A DNA stretch of 64,000 bases from Achromobacter spanius (GCF_029637605.1 NZ_CP121261.1:434001-498000); one strand, 5' to 3'; shown: positions 31,168-39,876, numbered from the stretch's first letter. Program-made: numbers and translations. The notes: generated from the letters alone by a model not told the origin.

Positions 31168-31860
31168 ATGAATCTCAGGAATGCAGTCGTGTTGATTACC
31201 GGCGCCAACCGCGGTCTGGGTTTGGCTTTTGCGCGCATTGCGTTGGCCCGTGGCGCCCGCAAGGTCTACGCCGCCGCGCGCGACCCATCCACGATCTCCT
31301 TGCCTGGGGTCGAGGCCATCAAGCTGGATGTGTCCAACCCCGCCGACGTGGCGGCCGCCGCGGCGCGCGCCACGGACGTGACGCTGGTCATCAACAACGC
31401 GGGCATCGCGGCCATGGGTGGCTTTCTGGACGGCGACGCCATCGAGTCGGCGCAACGCCACCTGGACGTCAATCTGTTCGGTTCGCTGCGCGTGGCGCAG
31501 GCATTCGCGCCCGTGCTGGCCGCCAATGGTGGCGGTGCTTTGTTGAACGTGCTGTCGATCGCCAGTTGGATCAACGGCCAACCGCTGGGCCTGTACGCGA
31601 TGAGCAAGTCGGCCGCCTGGGCCATGACGAACGGCTTGCGTCACGACTTGCGCGCGCAGGGCACGCAGGTGCTGGGCTTGCATATGGGCTTTGTCGATAC
31701 CGATCTGACCAAGGGCATAGATGGTCCGAAGTCCACGCCGGACGCCATCGTCAACCAAGCGTTCGACGGCCTGGAAGCGGGCGCGCAAGAGGTGTTGGCC
31801 GATGAGCGGACTCGCCAGGTCAAGCAAGGCTTGTCGGCCAACCCGCCGGTCTACCTGTAA
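31168..31860 (+). CDS. SDR-family oxidoreductase
   Basis: 230-residue classical short-chain dehydrogenase. Cofactor site LITGANRGLGLAFAR, LDVSNPADV after strand 3, INNAGIA, active-site Ser in LNVLSIASW and Tyr/Lys in YAMSKSAAW. AARDPSTI after strand 2 suggests NADP preference through Arg. It is the first gene of an operon with an MFS exporter under a TetR operator, so it probably modifies the same toxic compound that the pump removes; the substrate is unknown. Confidence 0.92.
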   Translation: MNLRNAVVLITGANRGLGLAFARIALARGARKVYAAARDPSTISLPGVEAIKLDVSNPADVAAAAARATDVTLVINNAGIAAMGGFLDGDAIESAQRHLDVNLFGSLRVAQAFAPVLAANGGGALLNVLSIASWINGQPLGLYAMSKSAAWAMTNGLRHDLRAQGTQVLGLHMGFVDTDLTKGIDGPKSTPDAIVNQAFDGLEAGAQEVLADERTRQVKQGLSANPPVYL

Positions 31861-31879
31861 GCGCGGGGCTAAGACCACC

Positions 31880-33310
31880 ATGCATGCCAACGCGCATTCT
31901 CAAACGCCGCCGACCGCAGCGGCGACCGCAACGTCCACCGCCGCGCCCGTCACTGTTTCGCCCTGGCCCGTCTTCTGGGTGGCCAGCATTGCCGTGTTCC
32001 TGGTGTCTTTAGACGCCACCATGCTGTACGCGGCCTTTGGCGCTTTGCGCGCGGGCTTTCCCGAGGCGTCGGCCGCGGATATGTCCTGGGTGCTCAACGC
32101 CTACACCGTGGTGTACGCGGCCATGTTGATTCCGTCGGGCGGCCTGGCCGACACGCATGGCCGCAAGCGCATGTTCATGATTGGGGTGGTGTTGTTCCTG
32201 GCCGCCTCTGCCGCTTGTGGCCTGGCCGGCAGCGTGGGGTGGTTGATTGCCGCGCGCGTGTTGCAGGCGGTGGGCGCGGCGCTGTTGACGCCCGCGTCCC
32301 TGTCGATTGTGCTGGCGGCGTTTCCCCCGCAAAAGCGCGCGGTGGCGGTCAGCTTGTGGGGCGCGGTGGGCGGTTTGGCCGCGGCCATCGGCCCCAGCCT
32401 GGGCGCGTTCGTGGTGGACATGGCGGGCTGGCCCTGGGCGTTCTACATCAATCTGCCGCTGGGCGCGTTGTCGCTCTGGTTTGGCGCCGGGCTGTTGAAG
32501 GAATCGGTCAAGCCCGAGGCGCGCCGCCGTGTGGATGGCGTGGGCATGGTCTTGTTGATGGTGGCGGTGGGCGCGCTGGCGCTGGCGACGGTGCAATCGG
32601 AATCCCCGTCCTGGACCCGCGTGGAACTGCTGGTGGTGGCGGCGGTGAGCGTGGTGTCGATGGGCGCGTTCGTGGCCTGGGCGCGTTCCACGCCGCATCC
32701 GTTGGTGGATCTGGCCTTGTTCAAGCACCCCACCTACCGCTATGTGAACCTGGCCACGCTCAGCTTCGGCATTGCGTTCGCCATGATGTTCTTCGCCTTC
32801 TTCTTCTACATGACGGGCGTGTGGCACTACAGCCTGCCGCGCGCGGGCCTGGCGGTCACGCCCGGCCCCTTGCTGGTGATGCCGACGGCCATCATCACCG
32901 GCCGGCTGGCGGCGCGCCTGGGTCACCGGCCGTTCCTGGTGATGGGTTCCTTGATCTACGCGGCCAGCGGTCTGTGGTTCTTGCTGGTGCCGGGCGAACA
33001 ACCCGCCTATCTGACGCAGTGGTTGCCGGGCCTGCTGTTAAGCGGCATCGGCGTGGGGATGGTGCTGCCGTCCTTGTCGGGCGCCGCCGTCAGCCGCTTG
33101 CCGGCGCAACACTACGCGGTGGGCAGCGCCGTCAACCAGGCTACGCGCCAGATCGGTGGGGTGATGGGCGTGGCGATCACGGTGTTGCTGCTGGGGCAGG
33201 GCGCGGTCAGCCACGCGGATTTCTCGCCCTTGTATATGGGGCATGTGGGGCTGGCGTTGTTGACGGCCTTGCTGTGCCTGGCGGTGGATACGCGGCCGGG
33301 CAAGGGGTGA
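31880..33310 (+). CDS. MFS drug exporter, DHA2 (EmrB/QacA, 14-helix) family
   Basis: 476-residue inner-membrane proton antiporter. Helix 1 VFWVASIAVFLVSLDATMLY contains the DHA2 D1-type motif (LDATML), followed by motif A GGLADTHGRKRMF and motif C-like AIGPSLGAFVVDMAGWPWAF, then the WRWxF-type segment WPWAFYINLPLGALSL of DHA2 pumps. About 14 hydrophobic helices can be traced. The ATG at 31880 is chosen inside a longer open frame. It follows the SDR gene by 19 bases and shares its TetR operator. Confidence 0.92.
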   Translation: MHANAHSQTPPTAAATATSTAAPVTVSPWPVFWVASIAVFLVSLDATMLYAAFGALRAGFPEASAADMSWVLNAYTVVYAAMLIPSGGLADTHGRKRMFMIGVVLFLAASAACGLAGSVGWLIAARVLQAVGAALLTPASLSIVLAAFPPQKRAVAVSLWGAVGGLAAAIGPSLGAFVVDMAGWPWAFYINLPLGALSLWFGAGLLKESVKPEARRRVDGVGMVLLMVAVGALALATVQSESPSWTRVELLVVAAVSVVSMGAFVAWARSTPHPLVDLALFKHPTYRYVNLATLSFGIAFAMMFFAFFFYMTGVWHYSLPRAGLAVTPGPLLVMPTAIITGRLAARLGHRPFLVMGSLIYAASGLWFLLVPGEQPAYLTQWLPGLLLSGIGVGMVLPSLSGAAVSRLPAQHYAVGSAVNQATRQIGGVMGVAITVLLLGQGAVSHADFSPLYMGHVGLALLTALLCLAVDTRPGKG

Positions 33311-33356
33311 ACGGGTGGGGGCACGAAGTGCGCAATACTGAAGGAGGCAAGCCGCG

Positions 33357-34715
33357 CTAATCTCCGCGCCGTATCGTCACACGTAGCCCGGGCTCAAAGT
33401 CGATCGCCGCCTCACGCATTGCAAACCGGATGTTCATGCCGTGGTTGTGAGCAATGCGGCGAGCAATCGACACGCCCAGCCCACTACCGGCTTCTTCATG
33501 CCCCGCCGCGCGCAAGAATCGATCGCCCAGCCTGGGTAGTACGTCGGGGGCGATGCCCGGGCCTTCATCATCAACGGTGATGTCCGTTGCCGAGAACGTC
33601 AGGCGTACGCGGGAATGCCGGGGTCCGTAGCGTATCGCGTTGTCCAGAATGTTCTTGAGCATGATCGTCAGCGCGCTTTCATCGCCCGCCATCGGCAGCG
33701 GCAACACGCCGCTTTCAGGCCATTCCACGGCGATGTCGATATCGCGCCGGTCGGCGATCCACAGGCAGTCTCCCACCGCTTGTTCAGCCACCACCCGCCA
33801 ATCGACGGAGCCGCCAAAGTCGGCGTGGTTGGCGCTGTCCAGACGGGCCATGGTCAACAATTGAGACACCAGCCGGTCCAGCCTTTCCATGCCCCGAGTG
33901 ACGCTGTCCTGAGCCTGGCGCCGTTCAGCGGCATCTTGGGTACGTTGCACCACATCCCATTGGGCTCGTACTGCCGCCAAGGGCGTGCGCAACTCGTGAG
34001 CGGCGTCTGCCGTCAGGCGTCGCTCTTGTTCGATCAGTGTTCCGACGCGCGCCAGCAAGCCGTTCATTGCGTCCGTAAGCACCTTCAGTTCGCCCGGTAC
34101 TTGCGAGCTTGACAAGGGCGTGGCGTCATCAGGGCGACGTCGCTCCAACTGCTTCGATAGATCTCGAACCGGCCGCATCGCCTGGCGTACGGCGAATATC
34201 AGCAAAGCGATCAGCACGGGTAGCCCCACCAGCCAGGGAACAATCTGGCCAGCGATGTAGGCAACCACCAGGTCGTTGCGTTCGCCGATGCGCTGTCCGA
34301 CCGCAATGCGGGTTTGGTTGGACGCATCGCTCAAGTAGACCAGCCGCCAGGGCTCGCCATTGACGACGCTTTCGACGAATCCCTCCCTGTTTTCCTCACG
34401 CGGAAACTGCATCGCTTCGGGATCCAGCACCAGCGGGGCACCGGCGCCCCGCCAGATCGCAACAGAGAGATCGCCCAGCCCAGCGTCGCCCGCGTCCGAC
34501 CGAGACGGCGTCTTCGCGGGCGTGGGCAGCAGGGTGGCGGACGGGGGAATCAGCGCCGAGATGGCCAGCGTCTGCTGCGCCAGCCGCAGCATATCCGTGT
34601 CGTAGAGCTCGTTGATCTCGTGCGAGGCGCGCCAGTAGGTTCCGGCGATGGTGATCAGCCAAGCGATTGGCGCGGCCAGCAGTACGGCAACGATAAGCCT
34701 GCGTTGCAAGGTCAT
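33357..34715 (-). CDS. Two-component sensor histidine kinase, QseC/PmrB type
   Basis: 452-residue inner-membrane kinase. Helix 1 RLIVAVLLAAPIAWLITIAG, periplasmic sensor (about 28-160), helix 2 IVPWLVGLPVLIALLIFAV, HAMP, dimerisation/phosphoacceptor box RRLTADAAHELRTPLAAVRA (His in AAHELRTP), ATPase N-box LKNILDNAIRYGP, G1 DDEGPGIA and G2 EAGSGLGVSI. The start is ATG 34715, overlapping the response regulator stop as ATGA; the frame stays open further upstream through the regulator gene. It should control the divergent five-gene operon at 35520. Confidence 0.93.
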   Translation of the reverse strand: MTLQRRLIVAVLLAAPIAWLITIAGTYWRASHEINELYDTDMLRLAQQTLAISALIPPSATLLPTPAKTPSRSDAGDAGLGDLSVAIWRGAGAPLVLDPEAMQFPREENREGFVESVVNGEPWRLVYLSDASNQTRIAVGQRIGERNDLVVAYIAGQIVPWLVGLPVLIALLIFAVRQAMRPVRDLSKQLERRRPDDATPLSSSQVPGELKVLTDAMNGLLARVGTLIEQERRLTADAAHELRTPLAAVRAQWDVVQRTQDAAERRQAQDSVTRGMERLDRLVSQLLTMARLDSANHADFGGSVDWRVVAEQAVGDCLWIADRRDIDIAVEWPESGVLPLPMAGDESALTIMLKNILDNAIRYGPRHSRVRLTFSATDITVDDEGPGIAPDVLPRLGDRFLRAAGHEEAGSGLGVSIARRIAHNHGMNIRFAMREAAIDFEPGLRVTIRRGD

Positions 34716-35383
34716 GAGTCGGCGTCCACTTGGCCCAACGCGTAGCCTGATCCACGCACGGTGCGCACAATCTTGGGATGAATTTTCTTGCGCAGGTGGT
34801 GCACGAATACCTCGAGCGCATTGCTTTCGAGGTCCGAGTCCCAGTCGTAGAGTTTGTCGCGAATAAAGTCGCGGGTAAGGACGCGGTTTGGGTGCGTGAG
34901 AAATAGCTCGAGCAGCAGCGCTTCGCGCGTGGTCAGATCCACCTTCTGACCCTTCCAGTGCACTTCGTGCAGGGCAGGGTGGTAGTCCAGATGGCCATGG
35001 CGCCACACGGGTTCGGGCTTGCCCGCCACGCGTCGTGTCACCGCCCGCAAGCGTGCTGCCAGTTCGTCCAATGTAATGGGTTTGATCAGGTAGTCGTCCG
35101 CGCCGGCATCCAGCCCCGCGATGCGGCTTTCGACGGCTTCGCGCGCGGTCAGGATCACCACCGGCAAGCTGCGGCCATTGCGGCGCCAGCGCTTGAGCAG
35201 CGCCACACCGTCTTCGCCCGGCAATCCAAGATCCAGCACCACGGCATCGTAGTGCACCACGTCCATGGCCTGGTCGCCTTCGCGGCTGCTGGTGAACCAG
35301 TCGACGGCATAGCCCAGCAAGCGCAGGCCGGATTTCAAGCCATCGCCGATCAGCGGGTCGTCTTCAATGATGAGGATTCTCAT
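34712..35383 (-). CDS. OmpR-family response regulator, QseB/PmrA type
   Basis: 223 residues. Receiver domain (1-115): acidic pair IIEDD, phosphoacceptor Asp in AVVLDLGLPGEDG, Thr in VILTARE and Lys in YLIKPITLDEL. DNA-binding winged helix (about 125-218): LTTREALLLELFLTHPNRVL, VFVHHLRKKI, VRTVRGSGYAL. It is first in the leftward pair with the kinase, and a PmrA/QseB-like box sits 58 bases upstream of its start in the spacer shared with the biosynthetic operon. Confidence 0.94.
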   Translation of the reverse strand: MRILIIEDDPLIGDGLKSGLRLLGYAVDWFTSSREGDQAMDVVHYDAVVLDLGLPGEDGVALLKRWRRNGRSLPVVILTAREAVESRIAGLDAGADDYLIKPITLDELAARLRAVTRRVAGKPEPVWRHGHLDYHPALHEVHWKGQKVDLTTREALLLELFLTHPNRVLTRDFIRDKLYDWDSDLESNALEVFVHHLRKKIHPKIVRTVRGSGYALGQVDADS

Positions 35384-35440
35384 TTATTGCCTTCGCATTG
35401 CCTTCGCGCGATATTCGGCTGAGATTACCACCACGTACCC

Positions 35441-35457
35441 GTTAATTTCTCATTAAG
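35441..35457. promoter_or_regulatory. PmrA/QseB-like binding box
   Basis: GTTAAT-TTCTC-ATTAAG: two TTAA half-sites with exactly 5 bases between the hexamers, matching the known PmrA pattern (C/T)TTAA(T/G)-N5-(C/T)TTAA(T/G) except at outer bases. It lies in the spacer between the response regulator and the divergent operon, where it could serve both promoters. Confidence 0.55.
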
Positions 35458-35519
35458 GTTGGCTGCCTAAGCTGCGCACCAGATGTCGATAAACCGACTC
35501 ACATCGACCGGATGCCAGT

Positions 35520-36146
35520 ATGCCGCAAACCAAGTTTTCATCGTCTTTCACGCAGAGTTCGATCGCCACGCAGCCAAGGCCTGTGCCCCGCACGCTGCAT
35601 ATCCACCCCGTCGGCGACCCCATGCGTGGCCGCGTGGAAACCTACATTCATCAACGCTATCAGCAACGATTCGGCGCAACGCTGAAAGATTGGCTGCCCA
35701 CGCTCGTAAGCGTGCAGGAAGACGGAGAAATCCTCGCGGCCGCCGGCTACCGGGGCGCGGACGATCCCTTGTTTCTTGAACGCTACCTGGCGGCGCCGAT
35801 TGAGCAGTACTTGCGTGACCAGGACGCGCCGGTCGCGCGCCGACTGATCGTGGAAGCCGGCCAGTTTGCCTCGGCGCGGCCGGGAGGCGGGCGGCTGTTG
35901 GTGCCACTGCTTGCTCGTCATTTGCACCAGCAAGGCTTCGACTGGGCGGTCAGCACCCTGACCAGCGAACTGCACCACCTGTTCGCCCGCATGGGCTTGG
36001 CGCACCAGCCGATTTCAGCGGCTACCTCGGATCATCTGAACGAGCAGGAACGTGGCGACTGGGGCGACTACTACGCCCATGCGCCCCATGTCTTCGCGGG
36101 ACGCCTGCACGCCATTCTTGAACACTTTCCGGAGCAGGATGCATGA
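35520..36146 (+). CDS. Thermostable-hemolysin family protein
   Basis: 208 residues resembling the thermostable delta-hemolysin family, named after a Vibrio protein. Recognisable blocks are YIHQRYQQRFGATLKDWLP, EILAAAGYRGADDPLFLERYL, PIEQYL, LIVEAGQFASARPGGGRLL and WGDYYAHAPHVFAG. No signal peptide or membrane helix is seen. The strand-helix pattern is reminiscent of GNAT acyltransferases and autoinducer synthases, which would fit an acyl-transfer role better than lysis; that is inference. It starts 59 bases after the PmrA-like box and overlaps the ligase gene by 4 bases (ATGA). Confidence 0.75.
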   Translation: MPQTKFSSSFTQSSIATQPRPVPRTLHIHPVGDPMRGRVETYIHQRYQQRFGATLKDWLPTLVSVQEDGEILAAAGYRGADDPLFLERYLAAPIEQYLRDQDAPVARRLIVEAGQFASARPGGGRLLVPLLARHLHQQGFDWAVSTLTSELHHLFARMGLAHQPISAATSDHLNEQERGDWGDYYAHAPHVFAGRLHAILEHFPEQDA

Positions 36147-37624
36147 ACGCCGCCGAGTTTTTCTCCCTGATGCGGGACCCGAGCCGCGCTGGCCATCTTG
36201 CGCTACAGGCCGGCAAGGAATCACTGGATTACGAAGGCTTGCTTGGCCGGGTGCAAACACGGGCAGATCTGCTCGGAACCCATCGCGCGCAAGTCACCGC
36301 GTCACTGATGGACAACGGCGCCGACTGGATCGTCCACGATCTGGCGTGCTTGCTGGCGGGCGTGGTGCATGTGCCCTTGCCCCTGTTCTTCACGCCGGAT
36401 CAGTGGCGTCAAACGCTGGACGCAGCCGGCGTGAATACCGTTATCGGGCCGGTGTCGATGCAAGCCATGCTGCACGCATTCGGCTTCGAACTGGCCGAGG
36501 CGTTGCCGGATGCGTCGGCGCTGTTCCGGCGTGCTGCAAGTGCCGCGCCTTTGCCGCATGGAACCGCGAAGATCACGTTCACCTCCGGCTCAACCGGCAG
36601 CCCCAAGGGGGTGTGCCTGGGCGCCACCGAAATGCTGGCCGTGGGCGCCAGCCTGGCGGCCGCGACCAGGCCGCTGGGCATACGGCGCCACCTGACCGCC
36701 TTGCCGCTTCCGGTGCTGTTGGAGAACATTGCCGGCGTCTACTCGCCACTGATCGAGGGGGCCACCATCACGACGCGCCCCTTGAGCGAGACCGGCTTGC
36801 AGGGTTCATCCCGCTTTGATCCCGCCATTTTTCATGCGGCGCTTGTCGATGCTAAGGCGCAAAGCGTCATCGTCTTGCCGCAGATGCTGCGCGCTTATAC
36901 CGGCTGGCTGCGGGCGACAGGCTTCGGCGCCCCACCTGAGCTTCGCTTGATGGCGGTTGGCGGCGCGGCGGTGGGCGAGGACTTGCTGGCCACCGCCCGC
37001 GCGCAAGGGCTGCCCGCCTACGAAGGCTACGGCCTGTCCGAAGCCTGCTCGGTGCAGACCCTGAACTTGCCCGGCGCCGATTGTCCGGGCTCGGCGGGCC
37101 GCCCCTTGCCGCATGCGCGCTTGCGCGTGTCCGCCGACGGTGAAATCGAGGTGGCCGGCACGCATGCGTTGGGTTACCTGGGCCAGCAGGCCGAGCCACG
37201 GCAGTGGCTGCCAACCGGTGACCTGGGTCGATTGGACGAAGCAGGGTTTCTGCACATTGATGGACGCAAGAAGAATCTGTTGATCACCGGCTTCGGGCGC
37301 AACGTGTCGCCCGAGTGGATAGAGCTGCGACTGGCGAACCAGGCCGCTATCGCCCAGGCCGTGGTGCTGGGCGAAGGCCAGTCCGAGCTGGGCGCGGTGA
37401 TCTGGCCGCTGGGCGAGGTGGGTGACGAGGCCATACGCGCCAGCATCGATCGCGCCAACGCCGCACTTCCCGACTACGCACGGATCGGCCCGTGGATGCG
37501 CGCGCTGGCCGACTTCAACGCGGCCAGCGGCATGGCTACCGCCAACGGCCGACCGCGCCGCGCTGCCGTGGCGGACCTGCATGCCGACCTGTTTTCGCGG
37601 ACAACCGCACAACCTCTGGTGTAA
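36143..37624 (+). CDS. AMP-forming acyl-CoA synthetase/ligase family protein
   Basis: 493-residue adenylate-forming enzyme that activates a carboxylic acid. The A3 phosphate loop is ITFTSGSTGSPKGVCLG, A5 YEGYGLSEACS, A7 WLPTGDLGRLDE, A8 GRKKNLLITGFGRNVSPEW. In the A10 region, where the adenylation lysine normally follows Asn-Gly, the sequence is TANGRPRR with Arg470 instead of Lys. The catalytic effect is uncertain, since some natural members tolerate this. The gene is short compared with fatty acyl-CoA ligases. It is coupled to the upstream gene (ATGA) and followed after 6 bases by the iron oxidase, suggesting that it prepares the oxidase's substrate or modifies its product. Confidence 0.88.
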   Translation: MNAAEFFSLMRDPSRAGHLALQAGKESLDYEGLLGRVQTRADLLGTHRAQVTASLMDNGADWIVHDLACLLAGVVHVPLPLFFTPDQWRQTLDAAGVNTVIGPVSMQAMLHAFGFELAEALPDASALFRRAASAAPLPHGTAKITFTSGSTGSPKGVCLGATEMLAVGASLAAATRPLGIRRHLTALPLPVLLENIAGVYSPLIEGATITTRPLSETGLQGSSRFDPAIFHAALVDAKAQSVIVLPQMLRAYTGWLRATGFGAPPELRLMAVGGAAVGEDLLATARAQGLPAYEGYGLSEACSVQTLNLPGADCPGSAGRPLPHARLRVSADGEIEVAGTHALGYLGQQAEPRQWLPTGDLGRLDEAGFLHIDGRKKNLLITGFGRNVSPEWIELRLANQAAIAQAVVLGEGQSELGAVIWPLGEVGDEAIRASIDRANAALPDYARIGPWMRALADFNAASGMATANGRPRRAAVADLHADLFSRTTAQPLV

Positions 37625-37630
37625 ATCGTC

Positions 37631-38302
37631 ATGACCTTTTTTGAAAAACTGATTGCTCAGACCCGTGAAAGCCGGGAATCGCTGGTGGCGATTCCGATCA
37701 TCCAGGATTGCTTGCGCGGCAAGGTCGCCTTGCCCGCCTACATCGCATTCCTGCGCGAGGCCTACCACCACGTCAGCCATACCGTGCCGCTGATGCATGC
37801 GGCCCGTGCCCGCATGCCGGCCCGGCTGGCCTGGATGCTGGCGCCCATCGACGAGTACATCGAAGAGGAAACCGGGCACGACGCCTGGATCCTGAATGAT
37901 CTGCGGGCGCTGGGGCAAGACGCCGACGAGATCCGCCTGGCCGGCCCAGGCCCCCAGACCGAGGTGATGGTGGCCTATGCCTATGACACGATCGCCCGCA
38001 AGAATCCGATGGGATTTTTCGGGATGGTTCACGTGCTGGAAGGCACCAGCGTCGCGCTTGCGTTGAACGCAGCCGATCAGATCCAGCAAAATCTGGGGCT
38101 TCCGGCGTCCGCCTTCAGCTATTTGCGCTCGCATGGCACGCTGGACCAGGAACACACCGCGCACTTCGCCGAACTGGTGAACCGGCTGGATGATGCCGGC
38201 GACCAGGCAGCGGTGATCCATGCCGCCAATATGTTCTATGCGCTGTATGGCGCGATTTTCCGCGCATTGCCACGTGCGCAGACGCAAGCGGAGGCCGCAT
38301 GA
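37631..38302 (+). CDS. Heme-oxygenase-like iron-dependent oxidase (TenA/UndA/HDO superfamily)
   Basis: 223-residue all-helical protein. It carries the full metal-ligand pattern of heme-oxygenase-like diiron oxidases: Glu80-x-x-His83 (EETGHDAW), Glu137 (HVLEGTS) and His168-x3-Asp172-x2-His175 (HGTLDQEH). UndA, which turns medium-chain fatty acids into terminal alkenes, has the same spacing as far as I recall. TenA thiaminases and PqqC lack this set. The enzyme should bind one or two irons and use oxygen to cleave, desaturate or hydroxylate a substrate, probably the acid handled by the adjacent ligase. It overlaps the following SDR gene by 4 bases. Confidence 0.85.
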   Translation: MTFFEKLIAQTRESRESLVAIPIIQDCLRGKVALPAYIAFLREAYHHVSHTVPLMHAARARMPARLAWMLAPIDEYIEEETGHDAWILNDLRALGQDADEIRLAGPGPQTEVMVAYAYDTIARKNPMGFFGMVHVLEGTSVALALNAADQIQQNLGLPASAFSYLRSHGTLDQEHTAHFAELVNRLDDAGDQAAVIHAANMFYALYGAIFRALPRAQTQAEAA

Positions 38303-39114
38303 GCCCGCGCGATGCCTCCATTGTGTTGACCGGCGCCGCGGGCGGCCTGGGCAGCGCGATTGCTCGGCAACTATTCGCTGAAGGCGCGCGCCTGCTTTTG
38401 ATCGGGCGCACGGCGGGTCCGCTGCTGGCGCTGGCGCAATCGCTGAATGCCGGCGCGCAGGACCGCTCGCGCGTCGACGCCCTGGTGGTGGACGTGACGA
38501 CGGATCACGGGCGTGCCGCGATCATCGACGCCGCTGCCGCCAGATGCGCGAATGTGCTGATCAACAACGCGGCAGTCGCGGCGTTTGGGTCCGCGCAGGA
38601 TGTTCAGACCGAAGACGCACGTCGCGTGATGGAAACCAACGTCGTCGCGCCCATGATGCTGACGGCGGGGATGCTGCCGCTATTGCGTAGCCGTCCGCGC
38701 GCCCAGGTGTTGAATATCGGATCGACGCTGGGCAGCCTGGGCGTGCCCGGATTCTCGGTCTACGGCGCCAGCAAGGCCGCGCTTCGCATCTATACCGAGT
38801 CGCTGCGGCGTGAACTCGCGGACTCAACGGTTCGGGTGCAGTACTACGCGCCCCGGGCGATTGAAACGCCCTTCAATTCGCTTCAGGTCCAGGCTTTCAA
38901 TAACGCCACCGGCTCCGCCAGCGATACGCCAGAGACGGTGGCGGCGTGCGTGTCACGCATGCTGCGCAGCGAATCGCGCCAAGGTTTCGCGGGCGGCTTC
39001 GAAGCGATTGCGGCACGTTTGAACGGCTTGTGTCCCGAGTGGCTGGACGGTGCATTCGCAAAACACCGCCGCGCGCTCACGTCCTTGAAATTTCCTTCAG
39101 GAGCCTCTTCATGA
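38299..39114 (+). CDS. SDR-family oxidoreductase of the biosynthetic operon
   Basis: 271-residue short-chain dehydrogenase. Cofactor site IVLTGAAGGLGSAIARQLF, Arg in LLIGRTAGP (NADP-type), LINNAAVAAFG, active Ser in VLNIGSTLG and Tyr/Lys in YGASKAALR. The remaining C-terminal third forms the substrate cap. It starts in the stop of the iron oxidase and its own stop overlaps the next start (ATGA), so it acts in the same pathway, most likely reducing or oxidising a carbonyl of the product. Confidence 0.92.
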   Translation: MSPRDASIVLTGAAGGLGSAIARQLFAEGARLLLIGRTAGPLLALAQSLNAGAQDRSRVDALVVDVTTDHGRAAIIDAAAARCANVLINNAAVAAFGSAQDVQTEDARRVMETNVVAPMMLTAGMLPLLRSRPRAQVLNIGSTLGSLGVPGFSVYGASKAALRIYTESLRRELADSTVRVQYYAPRAIETPFNSLQVQAFNNATGSASDTPETVAACVSRMLRSESRQGFAGGFEAIAARLNGLCPEWLDGAFAKHRRALTSLKFPSGASS

Positions 39115-39776
39115 TTAAAAGACTTCCCTTACTGAATGCCGCCGCGGGCTTACTGGCCAGCGCCGCACTGTCCTTCTCGGCCTTTGCCGCACCGGCGCCC
39201 GCGCCCGCCGAGCTTGATCAAGGCATACGCACCCTGCAAAACGACTGGGCGGTGATCCAGTACCAGACTCCCGTCAAGCAGCGCGAGACCCGCTTCGAAG
39301 CGCTGTCGCAGCAGGCGCACGCGCTGACGGCGCGCTACGCCACCCGGGCAGAACCGCATATCTGGGAAGGCATCATCCTTAGCTCTTGGGCGGGCGCTAA
39401 AGGGGGGCTGGGCGCGCTGGGCCTGGCCAAGCAGGCCAAAGCGGAATATGAAGCCGCGATCCGGATCGATAGCAAGGCGCTAGGCGGCTCCGCCTTGAAC
39501 AGCCTGGGCGTCCTGTACTACAAGGTGCCCGGCTGGCCGGTGGGATTCGGCGACAACAAGAAAGCCGAAGCCTTGCTGCAACAGGCGCTGGCCGTGAATC
39601 CCGATGGGATCGACGCCAACTACTTCTATGCCGACTACCTGGTTTATCGGAACCGGAAGACCGAGGCCATTCCGTATCTTGAGAAAGCACTGAAGGCGCC
39701 GCCCCGGCCAGGCAGGGAAGTGGCGGATGCCGGGCGCAGACAGGAGGCCCAGGCGTTGCTGGATACGGTGCGATAG
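39111..39776 (+). CDS. Exported TPR-like protein
   Basis: 221 residues from the ATG at 39111, which overlaps the SDR stop and follows CAGGAG; the open frame further upstream is ignored. Signal peptide LLNAAAGLLASAALSFSAFA, then an alpha-helical body with tetratricopeptide-like repeats (KAEYEAAIRIDSKALGGSAL, NKKAEALLQQALAVNPDGID, EAIPYLEKALKAPP). It should be periplasmic or membrane-attached. The TPR scaffold suggests protein binding, perhaps for export or sensing of the operon's product; no enzyme motif is visible. Confidence 0.82.
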   Translation: MIKRLPLLNAAAGLLASAALSFSAFAAPAPAPAELDQGIRTLQNDWAVIQYQTPVKQRETRFEALSQQAHALTARYATRAEPHIWEGIILSSWAGAKGGLGALGLAKQAKAEYEAAIRIDSKALGGSALNSLGVLYYKVPGWPVGFGDNKKAEALLQQALAVNPDGIDANYFYADYLVYRNRKTEAIPYLEKALKAPPRPGREVADAGRRQEAQALLDTVR

Positions 39777-39876
39777 GGGGTGTTGTGATGCCCCTGCCGA
39801 AGGCCGCCCTACACTTGCGCCTTCTGATAGCCAGGCGCAAGATTCGGGCCAGCACTTTCAAAGGGACAACACGTAC

